Below, in pieces: positions 31,038 to 41,800 of a stretch of DNA of 64,000 nt (position 1 is the stretch's first letter; each line of letters starts with the position of its first letter). The notes below the pieces were generated by a model. It was not told the origin of the DNA. It worked only from the letters and a program-made list of their open reading frames with translations, and searched no databases. The DNA comes from Lentinula raphanica (lineage: Eukaryota; Basidiomycota; Agaricomycetes; Agaricales; Omphalotaceae): the NCBI GenBank assembly GCA_027919835.1, contig JANVFP010000048.1, positions 124,001 to 188,000 on the forward strand, in the 5' to 3' direction. The translations under genes and the position numbers were made by a program.

Positions 31038-33684
31038 TCAAGGTTTCTGCTCCTCAGTGATAGGAGCGGCAAGTTCGTCAGGCTGCGCTGCTGCCTCGAC
31101 ATTCCAGTTAGAAGCGTGCATGGCTGAATAGGTCTTCCTTGGCTCCTCAACTGGAGACTCGCCTGGATCAGATGTGGCTTCACCCGAGGTCGAAGGAACC
31201 GAGGGAAGATCGAGTTTGTGATCCTTCAAGAACTGTTGGAATCGCTCGATCTCCTCGGGTGTCTCGAGATAGGCAGAGAGGTTACAGGATGAGTTCCAGT
31301 TGAAGAACGTCGCTAGCAAGGTGACATCATCGTAGCTGAGCTTGTCGTCGGGATGTTCCTTGGCCCAGGCGGTGAGGACTACGTTGGCATCAGGCCCCGA
31401 GGCCTTCAGATCATGTACCAATTGAGCGAGGTTGTAAGCGGCTAAGTTGGACATTTCCTGTGCCAGCTCTTGAGCACGGAAATAACGATCCAGTCCGGTC
31501 TGAAAACGATCAAGGGCCAAGGCATAGCCTAGGAGGGCAGGGTAAACACAAAGTCAGCTCCAGGAGATGGCAAAAGCCAAAGATCCACTTACTGCCTGGA
31601 AGAGACTGCACTGATTTTGGAAGTTCCTGTAAGAGATCTGCTTGTAACTCCAAATGAAGCGCGCTCGGACAGGTTCGATGGGATTGAGAGCAGCCCTGAC
31701 AGGGCCCCCCGAGACGCGAACCAGCGGTGCAAGTTAAACCCCGCACTTGGCAGGAAACGCAGTCGAGGGAAGGAGCAAGGTCGGGATCCTCAACGGCAAG
31801 GTCAGAATCATCATGAACCAGTTGTCGAGAAATCAGATGACCGAAGCGGCCCAAGTTGTCTAATGAGAACGAGACGCCATGAGCGGTCAGAAAAGCACCG
31901 AGTCCCTTGAGTTCATCATCGATGGTCCAGGGAGAAGATCGAAGAATCTGCATCTCTGGACGCCGTTTGGTACCCTGATCCTGCGCGACGAGATCGGCGA
32001 ATGCAGTCTTGACCGTGAAGTTGGGATTGGTGAGGAACAAGGTGTGGTGCGCGCTCGTATCGACGTCATTGTGCTCTAGGGGAGCCTCAGGCTCGACAGC
32101 CACTTCGTGCGGCTCAACAGCAGGTTTGGAACCCTTAGGGGTCTTTGGTTTAGCCTTATCTGCAACTTGAGGAGGCGAGGACTCTTTGGGAGCTTTGACC
32201 GAAACTGTGGAAGTCTTGGGCTTCTTGGGTACTGGTTCCCTCATCTCCTACGAAAGATAGGATCATCAGTTGGAAAGAAAGTCAAATCAGATGCTGGGAG
32301 CCTACCATATCCGCTATAGGCGAGGAGGCCTCCCGCTCACGTTTGATTGGCTTGGGTACTGGCCTGCTGGTGACCGGAGGCCCCACTTTCGACGAAGTAG
32401 CCTTGGGAATGTTGACTCGGGGGCTGCGGCGAATGGGAGTGTCTGGAGCAGTCAGAAGGTTAGTAGGGACTCAGGAGGAGGATGGATGGGCTGAAAACAT
32501 ACCGATGGAGGCCTTGGCCTTGCCTTTCCCCTTTGGAGCCTTGAACACATCTTCGGCCGCAATGTCCTCTGACACCTCTGTCTCGCCATCGTCATCGTCC
32601 CCTACATCCAGGATCGGAGAAGCTAGACCTTCGTCTTCGTCGACTGGTGAGGCAGGACCTTCCATGCTGAAGTCCTCGTCCTCCCAGGTATTCAAGAGAG
32701 GACTGGCTGGAGGGAGATCTGCGACGCCACTAGGGTCGGGCAGTAGAATCGCGTTCGTAACAGGATGTCGGAGAACCTGCGCGGCGGGACCTGCTTGTGC
32801 GATCGTGATCAGCAACTGACCTTCGAAGGTGGAGGGATCCAGTGGAAGCGGAATGGCAAGTGAGGCGACGTTGTGGGTAGGACCTTTTAAGGCCTGCAGG
32901 TAGCGTCAGAAACGGAAGTCGGGCATGAACGAAGAGTCTGCTTACCCGGACCTTTGTACGAAGCGTAGCATCGACACCGAACCCTCGCCTAGCCTCTTCG
33001 TTATATACCTTGGCTGTGTATTCAGATTTGGACAGGACCTTGGCGCAGAAATCGCAGAAAAGGCAAACGAATCGAAGCGCAAACAACGGACAGGCACGCG
33101 TCTTATGCCAAAAGAGGCGGTAGTAGCCCTACCTCAGGTCAGCTTGAAAACCATACTAAAGGGAGCGAAGGACCTACCAAGGCGTTTGTTACCTGTGGGT
33201 TCTTGAGCATGGATAGTAGCGCGTCTTTGGTTTTGGCCTTGGGTTCATCCATAACGTCAGCCAGCGCGTCCTGAACGATGTTAAGTGCCTGATAGAGCAG
33301 GAAACCCTCTTCGCGACACAAGGCGCCCTTCTCGAACTCCTTGACAAACTGAACAAGCAGTTCCGGGTAGAAAGTGTCGGGGATCTTGGATTTCTGATCA
33401 GCAGAAGGGACACTTGGCAAAGTAACGGGTTCGGGGTCTGCATACAGCTTTAAGGCAAAGGCAGAATCAAAAGAATTGGTGTGAGCAGGCCAAGCCTGAC
33501 GAAGGAGTTCGCACTCGTGCTTTGAGGCTGGAAGAAAGAGAACCTGTTTCTTAGCGGTGAGACTGTCTCTAGCCCGAAGCTGAGTGTTAAATTTGAAGTC
33601 CTCCATGGTGGAAGCCTTGCTGCGAAGCTCTCGGACAGCGTATTGTTTGCGAGAAGACGAAGATCCGGCGTTTCGAGACGACAT
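31038..33684 (-). CDS. antisense accessory gene A in Gypsy element, Cys-rich
   Basis: Spliced minus-strand gene from an ATG at 33684 (MSSRNAGSSSSRKQYAVREL) to a stop at 31038. The first exon has charged helical sequence (FYPELLVQFVKEFEKGALCR) and ends SMLKNPQ before a GTAACA donor. The next holds a Cys cluster (ACPLFALRFVCLFCDFCAKV). Then follow an acidic block (DEGLASPILDVGDDDDGETE), a Lys/Pro/Ser-rich block (MREPVPKKPKTSTVSVK) and a second Cys motif (CVSCQVRGLTCTAGS, then GPCQGCSQSHRTCP), spaced like a small zinc-binding module. A helical C-terminus (ALDRFQTGLDRYFRAQELAQ) completes it. I recognise no named domain. The Cys motif resembles those of uncharacterised proteins abundant in mushroom genomes, so a DNA- or RNA-binding role is only a guess. 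Exon limits are approximate. Confidence 0.6.
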
Positions 33685-34143
33685 AGCGATTGTCGAGGAA
33701 GGATCAGTTGGGAGATGATGTTGAAGTTGGAGGGAAGAAAGAAAGCGGACTTAGAGAAAATTTTCGAAGTCCGGCAGCCTTTTATCCACGGTTCTTAAGA
33801 ACTTCCCAGGACGTAATAAGCCACTGGGAAAATTCTAAGAATAGTAGGAAGCATGTAATACTTACAAAGGTCAAAGAAAGGAACTTTGTGAAGTTGCAGG
33901 ATGTTGTGATTAGATCTCTTGATAATCACACTCGGAAATTAGGCGCTTCTATCGAGTTAGCCGCGGGTTTAATTATCATCAGTTGATCCCGAGGCAACCG
34001 AACAGATCTATAGCCTTAATGAGTGGGAATACCATTGGGATATCGAGGAGATCAATCCAAAAGCTCGGATCAGTTGCAGTACCACACTCCCAAGGGAGGT
34101 ACGAGCCTGTCTACCCAACCAGATGACCGGGGACGGTCAGATC
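33685..34143. other. promoter region of antisense gene A, 3' end of Gypsy interior
   Basis: About 460 bp between the antisense gene A start and the polypurine tract. No coding sequence recognised. It must contain the antisense promoter and lies directly upstream of the 3' LTR. Confidence 0.5.
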
Positions 34144-34159
34144 TTTAGTTTGGGGGAGA
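34144..34159 (+). promoter_or_regulatory. Gypsy polypurine tract
   Basis: TTTAGTTTGGGGGAGA ends at the first base before the 3' LTR (TAATACG at 34160). The purine run GGGGGAGA is in the position required for plus-strand DNA priming in reverse transcription. Confidence 0.8.
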
Positions 34160-35850
34160 TAATACGCCCATTTTGCGTGCAGGCATGCAATGGCCTAATT
34201 TTAACGGTTAGAGCCTTGTAGAGTACTAAAGGACTGTAGTGAGCCCGAGCTGACAGTCAAACTTGTATCATGTTAATGCCAGGACGTCAGATCCAGACAG
34301 GAAAACACATCCTGACGAATAATAAGAGTTAACACTCGAGTCCCTTGGTCGGGGAGTCCTTCAAGACAAAGCCACCTCTGATATGAGCTATCAAGGGATT
34401 ATCAACTTAGTTTTCAACGCCTAACGGCCAACTGAGTATGATACTGCACCGAGACGAGCTTAGAACCAATAGATCTATTCGTATTACCAGTGGGGATGGA
34501 TTATTCAAGGCCCAGACTCAACAGATCTGTTCACTTAGATCGAGTTTCGGGATGGATCAGGTCGCAGGAATGTGACTAAACGGAGAAACAACCAAAGTGT
34601 ATCATCCCAGTTACATGTGGACGTTTCCTAAATGGGAAATAGACGCCTGAGATGTACAGCTTTGACCAGGAGTGTTGCAAGGGTAGATCTTTCGACTTCA
34701 CCATTGTTAAACCTCTGGATCTATTCGATATATGCATATCGTTGGAAAGCTAGAAGCCAAACGAACCTATTGGGACAGGTTTCCCCCCTTTATATGTACT
34801 CCCATTCAGTTGGAAAGGCATACAACCGTTCACATAGCGGAATCAAATGAGGAAACGTTTGAGTTACCTGTGCAGGAGCTTATCCGTGCCCTTTAACCAC
34901 CAGCATGTGGATGGACGCACAGACCAGGTCCGGATTCGAAGGTCAGGCAACTAGATCTCGACGAAGGACCACCAGAAATGGACATTTTACTTGTTTTTAT
35001 CCTTTTACTCTCTGTTTCTCTGGTGTTTGTATCGTTTCTCGTCCTATCTTTCCTTATATGTATCAGATCTCGGACTCCGTTCTCTCAAATCTATAGATCT
35101 ATTCCATAAAATAGTAAATTGGCTACAGATCTATTCGTAGAAGTACTTAAGGACGTAGCCTACAAAAATATATTCAGGTTTTGTGCCCAGTTTCTCTGAC
35201 TAGCTAACCTTTGCTCTCATACGTGAGGAGTAAAGGCTTTGTAAGCCGGGCGGTCTTCGAAAGTGGTTGTGAAATTCTCATCTCGTTAGGCCCGATATCT
35301 TGTCAGTTGATAAAGTCTCAGCTAGATTTGAATCGAAGGTAGACTCCTATCGTGGAGATACAGAGGGCTTGGTTCTCGGTTGTTCCAAGTGAGCGTTCAG
35401 AGTTTCGGTGGCTCTGTTCAAGCAGACGTGTGGTGATCGGTGATCCATACGAGCTGTGGAAGGTTTCCTGTGATCGGTGATCAGTAGATCTTCAACCTGG
35501 TTCTGATAGTATTTGTGTGGTCATAAAGTCTGATCTATACGAGTTCTCTCGTTCCTTGTAAACCCTTTGAGTGGATCACTCACCCCCTTCGAGTCCAGAT
35601 CAAAAGATCTGTACTTCCGTGTCACTTCGCTCTGTTGACCTGTATTGCGGATCCAGTAGATCTTTTAAGACTACCAGTTCGTTCTAAGGTATAAGATCGT
35701 GCGGAATCTCTGACAACGCCCCACACCTCGCTTAAATACATTTGACAAACGACATAAGAAGTATATTGGTGATCAGTGTTCAGTGATAAAGTCACTAGGT
35801 CATTAGATCTATCCAACGAAGCATTAAATTGCACCCTTCATATCCTCGTT
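34160..35850 (+). repeat. Gypsy 3' LTR
   Basis: Same 1691 bp length as the 5' LTR and identical in all parts compared, including the start TAATACGCCC and end TATCCTCGTT. Followed by the target duplication ACCGC (35851-35855) and the resumed Harbinger Myb/SANT frame. Confidence 0.93.
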
Positions 35851-36201
35851 ACCGCTTAGGACTCATGCCCGTTCAAAAAGATCTCACAGTCAGACGGGAG
35901 GAACACAAGCCATACTCGCAATGACTGATGCACTTCATGACATTGCAAACAGCATTAACGACACCCCGAGGCGCCAACGAGCTGCTGTCCAAATACTTCA
36001 AGATGACAAAGACATGTCTGACGAAGAGACCATTGATGCCATGTGCTTCTTGACTGACAACGCGAATGCTGTCAACACCTTCATTGGCATTAAGGACAAA
36101 GAACACCGTACCAGATTTCTGCGTCGCATGATGGAACGAGCGAGGCATTGATCATACTTTGTGTATATACAACAATTCTAGAATTGTCTCGTTACTAGTA
36201 T

Positions 36202-37608
36202 CTAGAGTGAATCATGTACAGCTAAGTAACGTTGATACTGTGCCCACATATCTTTTGCAATTCTGTCCCTTCGCTCACTAGCACGCTGAGTTTCCTCATC
36301 GGTAATATCGCCTACAACTGGTCCATTGATTCCGGTGTACTCATCACTTCCATCGCACAACCTAGTTGATGCTGGTTCCTTCCCAGTAATTAGAAGACGT
36401 AGCTCCATATCCTCTTCTTCATCTAACTCTCCTGCAATATCATCGGGATCCCAACGACGGATATAATTAAACAAAACACTCTGAGCCACCACTAATCTGG
36501 CTTGCATTTGCATTGAATAACCGGATGGTTTTGTAGCAGCCAGCTTGAACCGTTTCTTATAGACACCTAGAAGGCGCTCAATAACGTTCCGGGCTGAGGC
36601 ATGTCGAAGATTGAACAATTCCTTATAGTCACTTGGTCTAGACAGGAATTAGTATATGATAATTGCTGCAATCTAACAGTACTCTCACCTTTGATTGACC
36701 CGCCCCCATTCCTTGAGATGATAACGAACTCCACGGTAGGGAACAAGTAATATGTCACAAAGAGGGAAACCTGCATCTGCTAGTATATACCATGGTCGGG
36801 GTACGGTATCGAAATGACCAAGACGTCGAGCAGACTCGAAGATATGAGAATCGGAGGCATTCCCCTCCCATCCAGACAGCACATAAGTGAAAAGCAGATA
36901 CCAGTTGCATGCAGCCAATACATTTTGCGACAGAAAACCTTTTCGATTCCGGAAACGAGCAGAAATGCTGTCTGCGACATGGACTTGAACATGGGAACCA
37001 TCGATTGCGCCAACTGCATGTTGGAAAAATGGAAAGAGACGGGGATTATTTTGGATCTGTGGGGGTGTACCAGGGGCGAATGAGGGCATGTACCGGCTGT
37101 AGAAGGGTTCGGATACTAGCAAATTAGAGATACAGTGAATGGATCTAGAGTAAGATGGAACATGAGTAGGTCAAGATACCAGAGCAAGAGATTGTACTTA
37201 CTGGGAGATGACGGTGCTTGATCTCTGAAAGCGTTCCATCAAGTCTCGAGTGGCAGTCCCATGGCGCACAAAATACAGAAATATTGCAAGCCGCTCGATT
37301 GCATTCACTTCTCTTGTGTGCCGCAAATTGCCCATGGATATCAGTTCCTGTAGTAGTCGAAGGAAAAGGGACTTGGACATCCCAAACTGGTCGTAAAACC
37401 GGCCGGGATGGCCATCGAGGAGTTCCTGAATCCACATCCGACCAGTCAAAATAGATGTGAGTCTCGGTGTTCTACAGAGTTGATGTGTGGTCATGGCTGT
37501 AAGAGCGCTGGCAGTAGCGGCACCTAGCAGTGCAATCTTTGAGTGTTTATGGCGTTTGAGATGCTTAGGATCGCTGAGAGTATGAGAAGAGGATGTAAAA
37601 CGCGTCAT
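36202..37608 (-). CDS. PIF/Harbinger DDE transposase
   Basis: Minus-strand gene with three exons, starting MTRFTSSSHTLS at 37608 and ending YLAVHDSL at 36202. The N-terminal part has a helix-turn-helix-like region (ERLAIFLYFVRHGTATRDLM, ERFQRSSTVIS). The catalytic DDE_Tnp_4-type domain shows AVGAIDGSHVQVHV (first Asp), GWEGNASDSHIFESARR with ADAGFPLCDILLVPYRG (second Asp region) and ARNVIERLLGVYKKRFK (Glu). These match Harbinger/HARBI1 transposases. Introns lie at about 37198-37122 and 36690-36620. No stop or frameshift is visible, so it may still be functional although its partner gene is broken. Confidence 0.88.
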
Positions 37609-37754
37609 ATTGGAGGATACACGAATGGAAACAAAGTGCTATGAAATAAACGCGCCCTTGACACGAACTGTCACAGTGAGGTCACACAAAGATTCCCGGA
37701 AAATTTTGTGGCTCTGGATTCTGACATCATTCAGAACTTTCCGGAAGGAATCCA

Positions 37755-37785
37755 GGAAAAATTTTCCGGCGTCGCGAACGCACCC
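37755..37785. repeat. Harbinger right terminal inverted repeat
   Basis: Reverse complement of 17681-17712 with one small difference, ending CGCGAACGCACCC, followed by target duplication TAA (37786-37788). Confidence 0.9.
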
Positions 37786-37835
37786 TAATCTTATCTGTGA
37801 AAGATAACCGGCTGTAACCGGCACGCCATGCGGAC

Positions 37836-37883
37836 TTCGAAAATTCCGAGCATGGGGGTCCCTCAGTCCCTTGCTAGCAGGCT
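37836..37883. repeat. outer inverted repeat, right arm
   Basis: Reverse complement of 17261-17307: contains GGGGTCCCTCAGTCCCTTGC and ends CAGGCT. It lies 50 bp outside the Harbinger right end. Confidence 0.75.
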
Positions 37884-38892
37884 ACTGGGTTTGTACTTGT
37901 TTGTTCCGTACGTGGCAACGATAGAATTTCGCTCGTTTTGAAATATATGCTCGTTCTCCTGTTCAACCCTCGTTCTTACTCTTCAAGAGTCTCAAAAGAT
38001 GATCAAGTTCACTGCCATCGGTGTTCTGTGTGTTTTTGAATGGGGTGCTGAGGTGAAAAATTGAGCTTCAACGCTTCTAAGGGAAAGTTTGGAATCTATT
38101 TCTTTCATCGAGTGAGTCTTCTTTTCTGCTAGCTTTCTATGCTCGTTCCTTATATCTTGTATAGCCTTCATCCAGATTGCTACTCTAGCTACAGGGTCAG
38201 CTATCGTGTAAGGTCGATCCACAGTCCAAAACGGCGGGCCCACCGTGTTCACCTAACTTAACACAGCGCAATCCATCTCTGTCAACCTCTGTCAACATCT
38301 AACGAGTCGTCCAAAATTCATTCAGTTCTGGACTCTTAGCTTTTTGTTGGACAATTCTCAGTAATTAGCGGTTAAGTACCAGGCTAGTAACATATAGCTC
38401 CTCATTGAGATGTACAATCGTTACATGCATAAAGAGCTAGGATTTATGCTTCCTTCGCGAGCACAAACCGTGTTCCACGGTGAATACCTAGTATCTTCAA
38501 GCTTGCACTTCAATTATACATGTACTTTCTTTAGAGAAGTCTTTCAATTCACATAAACTATTTTGTAGATTGACAAAAGTCTGAGTTCTTTAACCAACTC
38601 GACGAGGTAGGCGATGTGTATATACATCCTAACGGAAGTAATAGGCACTTAAGGAGTAGCGAGGGTGAAACCAGCAGGTAGCAGAGTTGGGATGCCAGAA
38701 GGGTAGCAAGAAAACGAGACAAACTTAAAGTAGGGTAAAGAAGAAGTAGGACAATAACTTGAAGAACAGTCAACCGAACGGTTCGTTGTTATGAAGAAGC
38801 CGAACTAGAGCCAAGAAAGACAAGGGCAACCTTTGAACAATCAAGATGATACATAAAAGATTTTGTCCAACCAGATGACTTGCGTCTTAGAA
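37884..38892. other. intergenic right of transposon nest
   Basis: About 1 kb. An ATG at 37999 begins a short hydrophobic peptide (MIKFTAIGVLCVF) that stops after about 20 codons; it may be the 5' end of a lost secreted-protein gene. A minus-strand open frame at 37992-38252 has plausible composition (RVAIWMKAIQDIRNEHRKL) but no known domain. The rest is the 3' flank of the oxidase gene. Confidence 0.35.
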
Positions 38893-41800
38893 TCAAACGC
38901 CCGGAGTCGTGAAACCTGGCAAATCGGGCCAATTGCCCAATTGTCCGGGATCTCCGCCAATTCTGATCCAGGACGAATGCGAAGGAGTCCCAGCGTCGTC
39001 CAGAATGAAGAGTTGCCACCACCCAGGAGGAGAGACGAATGCGTTGGGTGGAGTGGTGATGGTACAGGAAGTACCCGAGCAAGAGAATTCTGGGAAAATA
39101 GTGCGAGCACCCATAGCGTTACCGTGAGTGCTTGACGTGGCTGTCATAGTTCGAAGGACAAACAGTATGAGCTCTTCGCGGAACTGTAAGCAAGAACGTT
39201 ACCGATACGCACCTGCAATTAGAGAAACCTTCACATTGGCAATCGATCCATGGAACACCTGAACGTTCGTAATCTCGAACGTTTGACTATATCCAAAGTC
39301 CGTTTCCGAAATGTTGTACTCCGGCTGTCTGATGCCCTGGTTTAGGTACGGCGGGACGTAAACCTCTATCCTCATCTCCTCAGGGAAACCAGGCGTCTGT
39401 GGGTCACTCCCAGAAACAAGGATACGACCGTCAGGCAGAAGGGTAGCTTCGGAGTGATACAGGCGTGCGACTATGGTCGTGTTCAGAATAGAGAATCGTT
39501 GGCCGACAGGCTGGGTAGGGTCGTATAGGACTGCGTTGAAATTGGGATCGGATGCGAGACCAAAGCCGGCGACGCCTTCCATGGCTCCGTTCATGATCAT
39601 CATTGTACCTTTAGATTTCGGGACAAATGTCATCGAAGAAGCTCTGGGATGAATTCGGGAAAGGCATACCATCAGGCAACGGAACCATACAACTCATCAC
39701 ACGCCTTGAAGGCTGTAGGGGATATTAGCATTTATCATCGAAATTTTGCTCAACCGACGACTGACCATACGCTCCAGAGTCCATGTCGCATTTTCAGTTT
39801 CTGGTTCAATCGAAACACAGTTATCAATCACTTGCGCTACAAACGATGAATGGCTCAATTAGCGAACAGTGACCGAGTCGTCTGATCAGAGCATACCAGG
39901 GCCAGGAGTAGATCCTCCGCAAATTAACACCCTAAGTGGGTCAGTGTAGGCTTTGTCAAATTTGTGTCAGTTGTGGTATCGATGGCTGAATGAGAGATAG
40001 GCCTACGAGCGTATTGAGGGAATGGAATCATAGAACCCTCCAAAGGATAGGTTCGGCCTGCGAGGACTACATGATTGACCAATCAGTCTGTGACCTGAGA
40101 TTAGTCGATCGTCAAGTGCTACTTACAATTATTCACCGCTCCCGGTATATTGGGAAGAGTCTTCACAGTCTCAAATGTGACTGGGTCAAGAATTCGAGCT
40201 TCGTTGTAATAACCAACAAAGATACGACCAGAAGGCAACATTGTAAGGAATGGATAACTTGGATCATCAGTCAGTCAAAGGGATAGGAGCAGAAGCGATA
40301 TACTCATGAATGGAGACGTACAGGTTATAGGGATCGGTCCGATTGAGGAAATCAAGGAAGACAGTTCCAGAACCCTCTGGAAGAGGAAGAAGTTCAAGAC
40401 TCGGCTGAGGAGAGGCGTTGCTTCCTGTTTCTCCACCCATGACAAGAATAGAGCCGTTGGAGAGGACCAATGCAGAAGGATACCAACGGCCAGCCTGAAT
40501 GATTGAGACATGACAGTATGTAAGCCAGCAGATCGAACTCACCAACAGATGAAGCTCATTCCAATTTTCTTCCCAGTCATTAGTCGAATTGATACCGGGT
40601 ACGCCATTGGGTGTATAGAGCCTGATACCAAACGTAGAGTCCAGTGACCAGCCTGAGCAAGATGAGATATTAAGTTTCATAGCCGTCATCAGACCTCAGT
40701 CACTGACACTAACCTCCGACATTGATCTGCCTAGCGCCCTTGTCAGGAAGTATGACACTTCCGGAGCAAAACACATCGGTCTGAACATGCATTGTGCGCC
40801 ATGCGGCCGAAAAGTTTGAAACGAGACTGAGGTCAAGTTCGTATGCTCCTGTAGAGTTATCGAACCTGAGAAAACGATCAATTGAACTGGACTATATGTT
40901 CTACTTGTTGAAGGACTGCTTACTCGCTAGTGCCCGCTTTCTCAAGGAAAGTGACCTTGTTGTTGACGCCGAGGGTTGCAATCAAAGGCACAACGACGCT
41001 GTGCAGATACATTAGCGAAAAGTTCACGAATGATAACGCTACACAATGAACATACCCGGGAACTAGGAAAAACGGCGCTCCTCAGCAAATAATCCATCAC
41101 TAGTCTAAGCCAGATCACACTTACCGAAAAACTATTGAACTGTCAGTCAACCAACCACTGCGAATACAAGAAAGATTTGGACTTACTTCATAGTAACCAG
41201 TGTTTTCAGGTGTGTGCCAGACGTTCATAGTACCGTTCCAGGTGTACATCGTCAATCTGTTCCCACCTAAACTCGCAATAAGAATGCCTGAAACACACAC
41301 ACATAGACCGTCGAGGTTACATACTTCCACAGAGATGTATTGGATCACCGGAGCATTGCTGGTTGCAGTCAGATTCCGGAGCCTGTGAAAGAGATGTAGG
41401 TCAAAGCCTTGCGGGAGTAAAAGGAACATTGAGCATGTACCAGTGTTCCACCATTCGCCGCAATGTCAGAAATATCTCCACAGACTGTACATCAAAAGGA
41501 AGACTAAGCTCAATCTTGTTCAAACTGAGGTCAGAACCTACAGCATTGGTCACTAAACTCCATCCCAGCAGCGGTGTAGCCAAAGGCAGAGCATTGACTA
41601 GTGCATGCATTTGCCGAGTTGTTCAAAGTAAGGATGAGCTGCCACGGAAGGGTCCTCACGCCGGCAGCGTTGTCTCTAGCAGGTTCCAATCAGAGAGCTT
41701 CCGGGGGGCGTTAACACTAAGAAACTAACGTGTAACATCCAGCATATGTCCAGTCTCCTGTGAGATTCGTAGTCTGGACTGTAGGCACCGGGAGAGCAGT

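Larger units (their letters stand above)
18745..35850 (+). mobile_element. 17.1 kb Ty3/Gypsy LTR retrotransposon
   Basis: Two LTRs of 1691 bp (18745-20435 and 34160-35850) flank an internal region of 13.7 kb. Target duplication ACCGC lies at 18740-18744 and 35851-35855. If the LTR is taken one base longer (ending GTTA), the duplication is CCGC. Gene order gag, protease, RT, RNase H, integrase places it in Ty3/Gypsy. The LTRs were identical wherever I compared them, implying a recent insertion, yet pol changes frame several times. About 6 kb between integrase and the 3' LTR hold two opposite-strand genes. The hexamer AGATCT is extremely common throughout. Confidence 0.95.
17920..36151 (+). pseudogene. 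Harbinger Myb/SANT-like protein, split by Gypsy
   Basis: ATG at 17920. Left-hand exons carry a Myb/SANT-like DNA-binding domain (VKWTDQDDTVIVQTLLNNKG, SGWKSSVWPLVVEAL, LKQWYSEVKALREMSGFGWD, EEVWYNLLN, KFKAFPLYDKMAELVDG) with short GT-AG introns, followed by an acidic and Ser-rich linker. The Gypsy element interrupts this linker at 18745. The frame resumes after the right target duplication at 35856 and ends MMERARH at 36151. Taking one copy of the 5 bp target duplication, the reading frame is continuous. In PIF/Harbinger elements this partner helps bring the transposase to the transposon ends. The gene is now disrupted. Confidence 0.8.
17681..37785. mobile_element. PIF/Harbinger DNA transposon, interrupted by a Gypsy element
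   Basis: Terminal inverted repeats of about 31 bp: left GGGTGCGTTCGCGACGCCGG at 17681, right its complement ending at 37785, followed by AAAAT-T-TTTCC on both arms. The 3 bp target duplication TAA (17678-17680 and 37786-37788) is the PIF/Harbinger signature. Without the nested Gypsy element and one copy of its target duplication the transposon is 2994 bp. It carries the two genes usual for the superfamily: a DDE transposase on the minus strand at the right end and a Myb/SANT DNA-binding protein on the plus strand at the left end. Both seem to have been intact before the Gypsy insertion. Confidence 0.92.

Noticed and set aside
18745..35850. Two or more separate LTR elements joined together
   Set aside because: Only one pair of LTRs and one gag-pol set are visible; the repeated polypurine motif is not accompanied by further LTR sequence.
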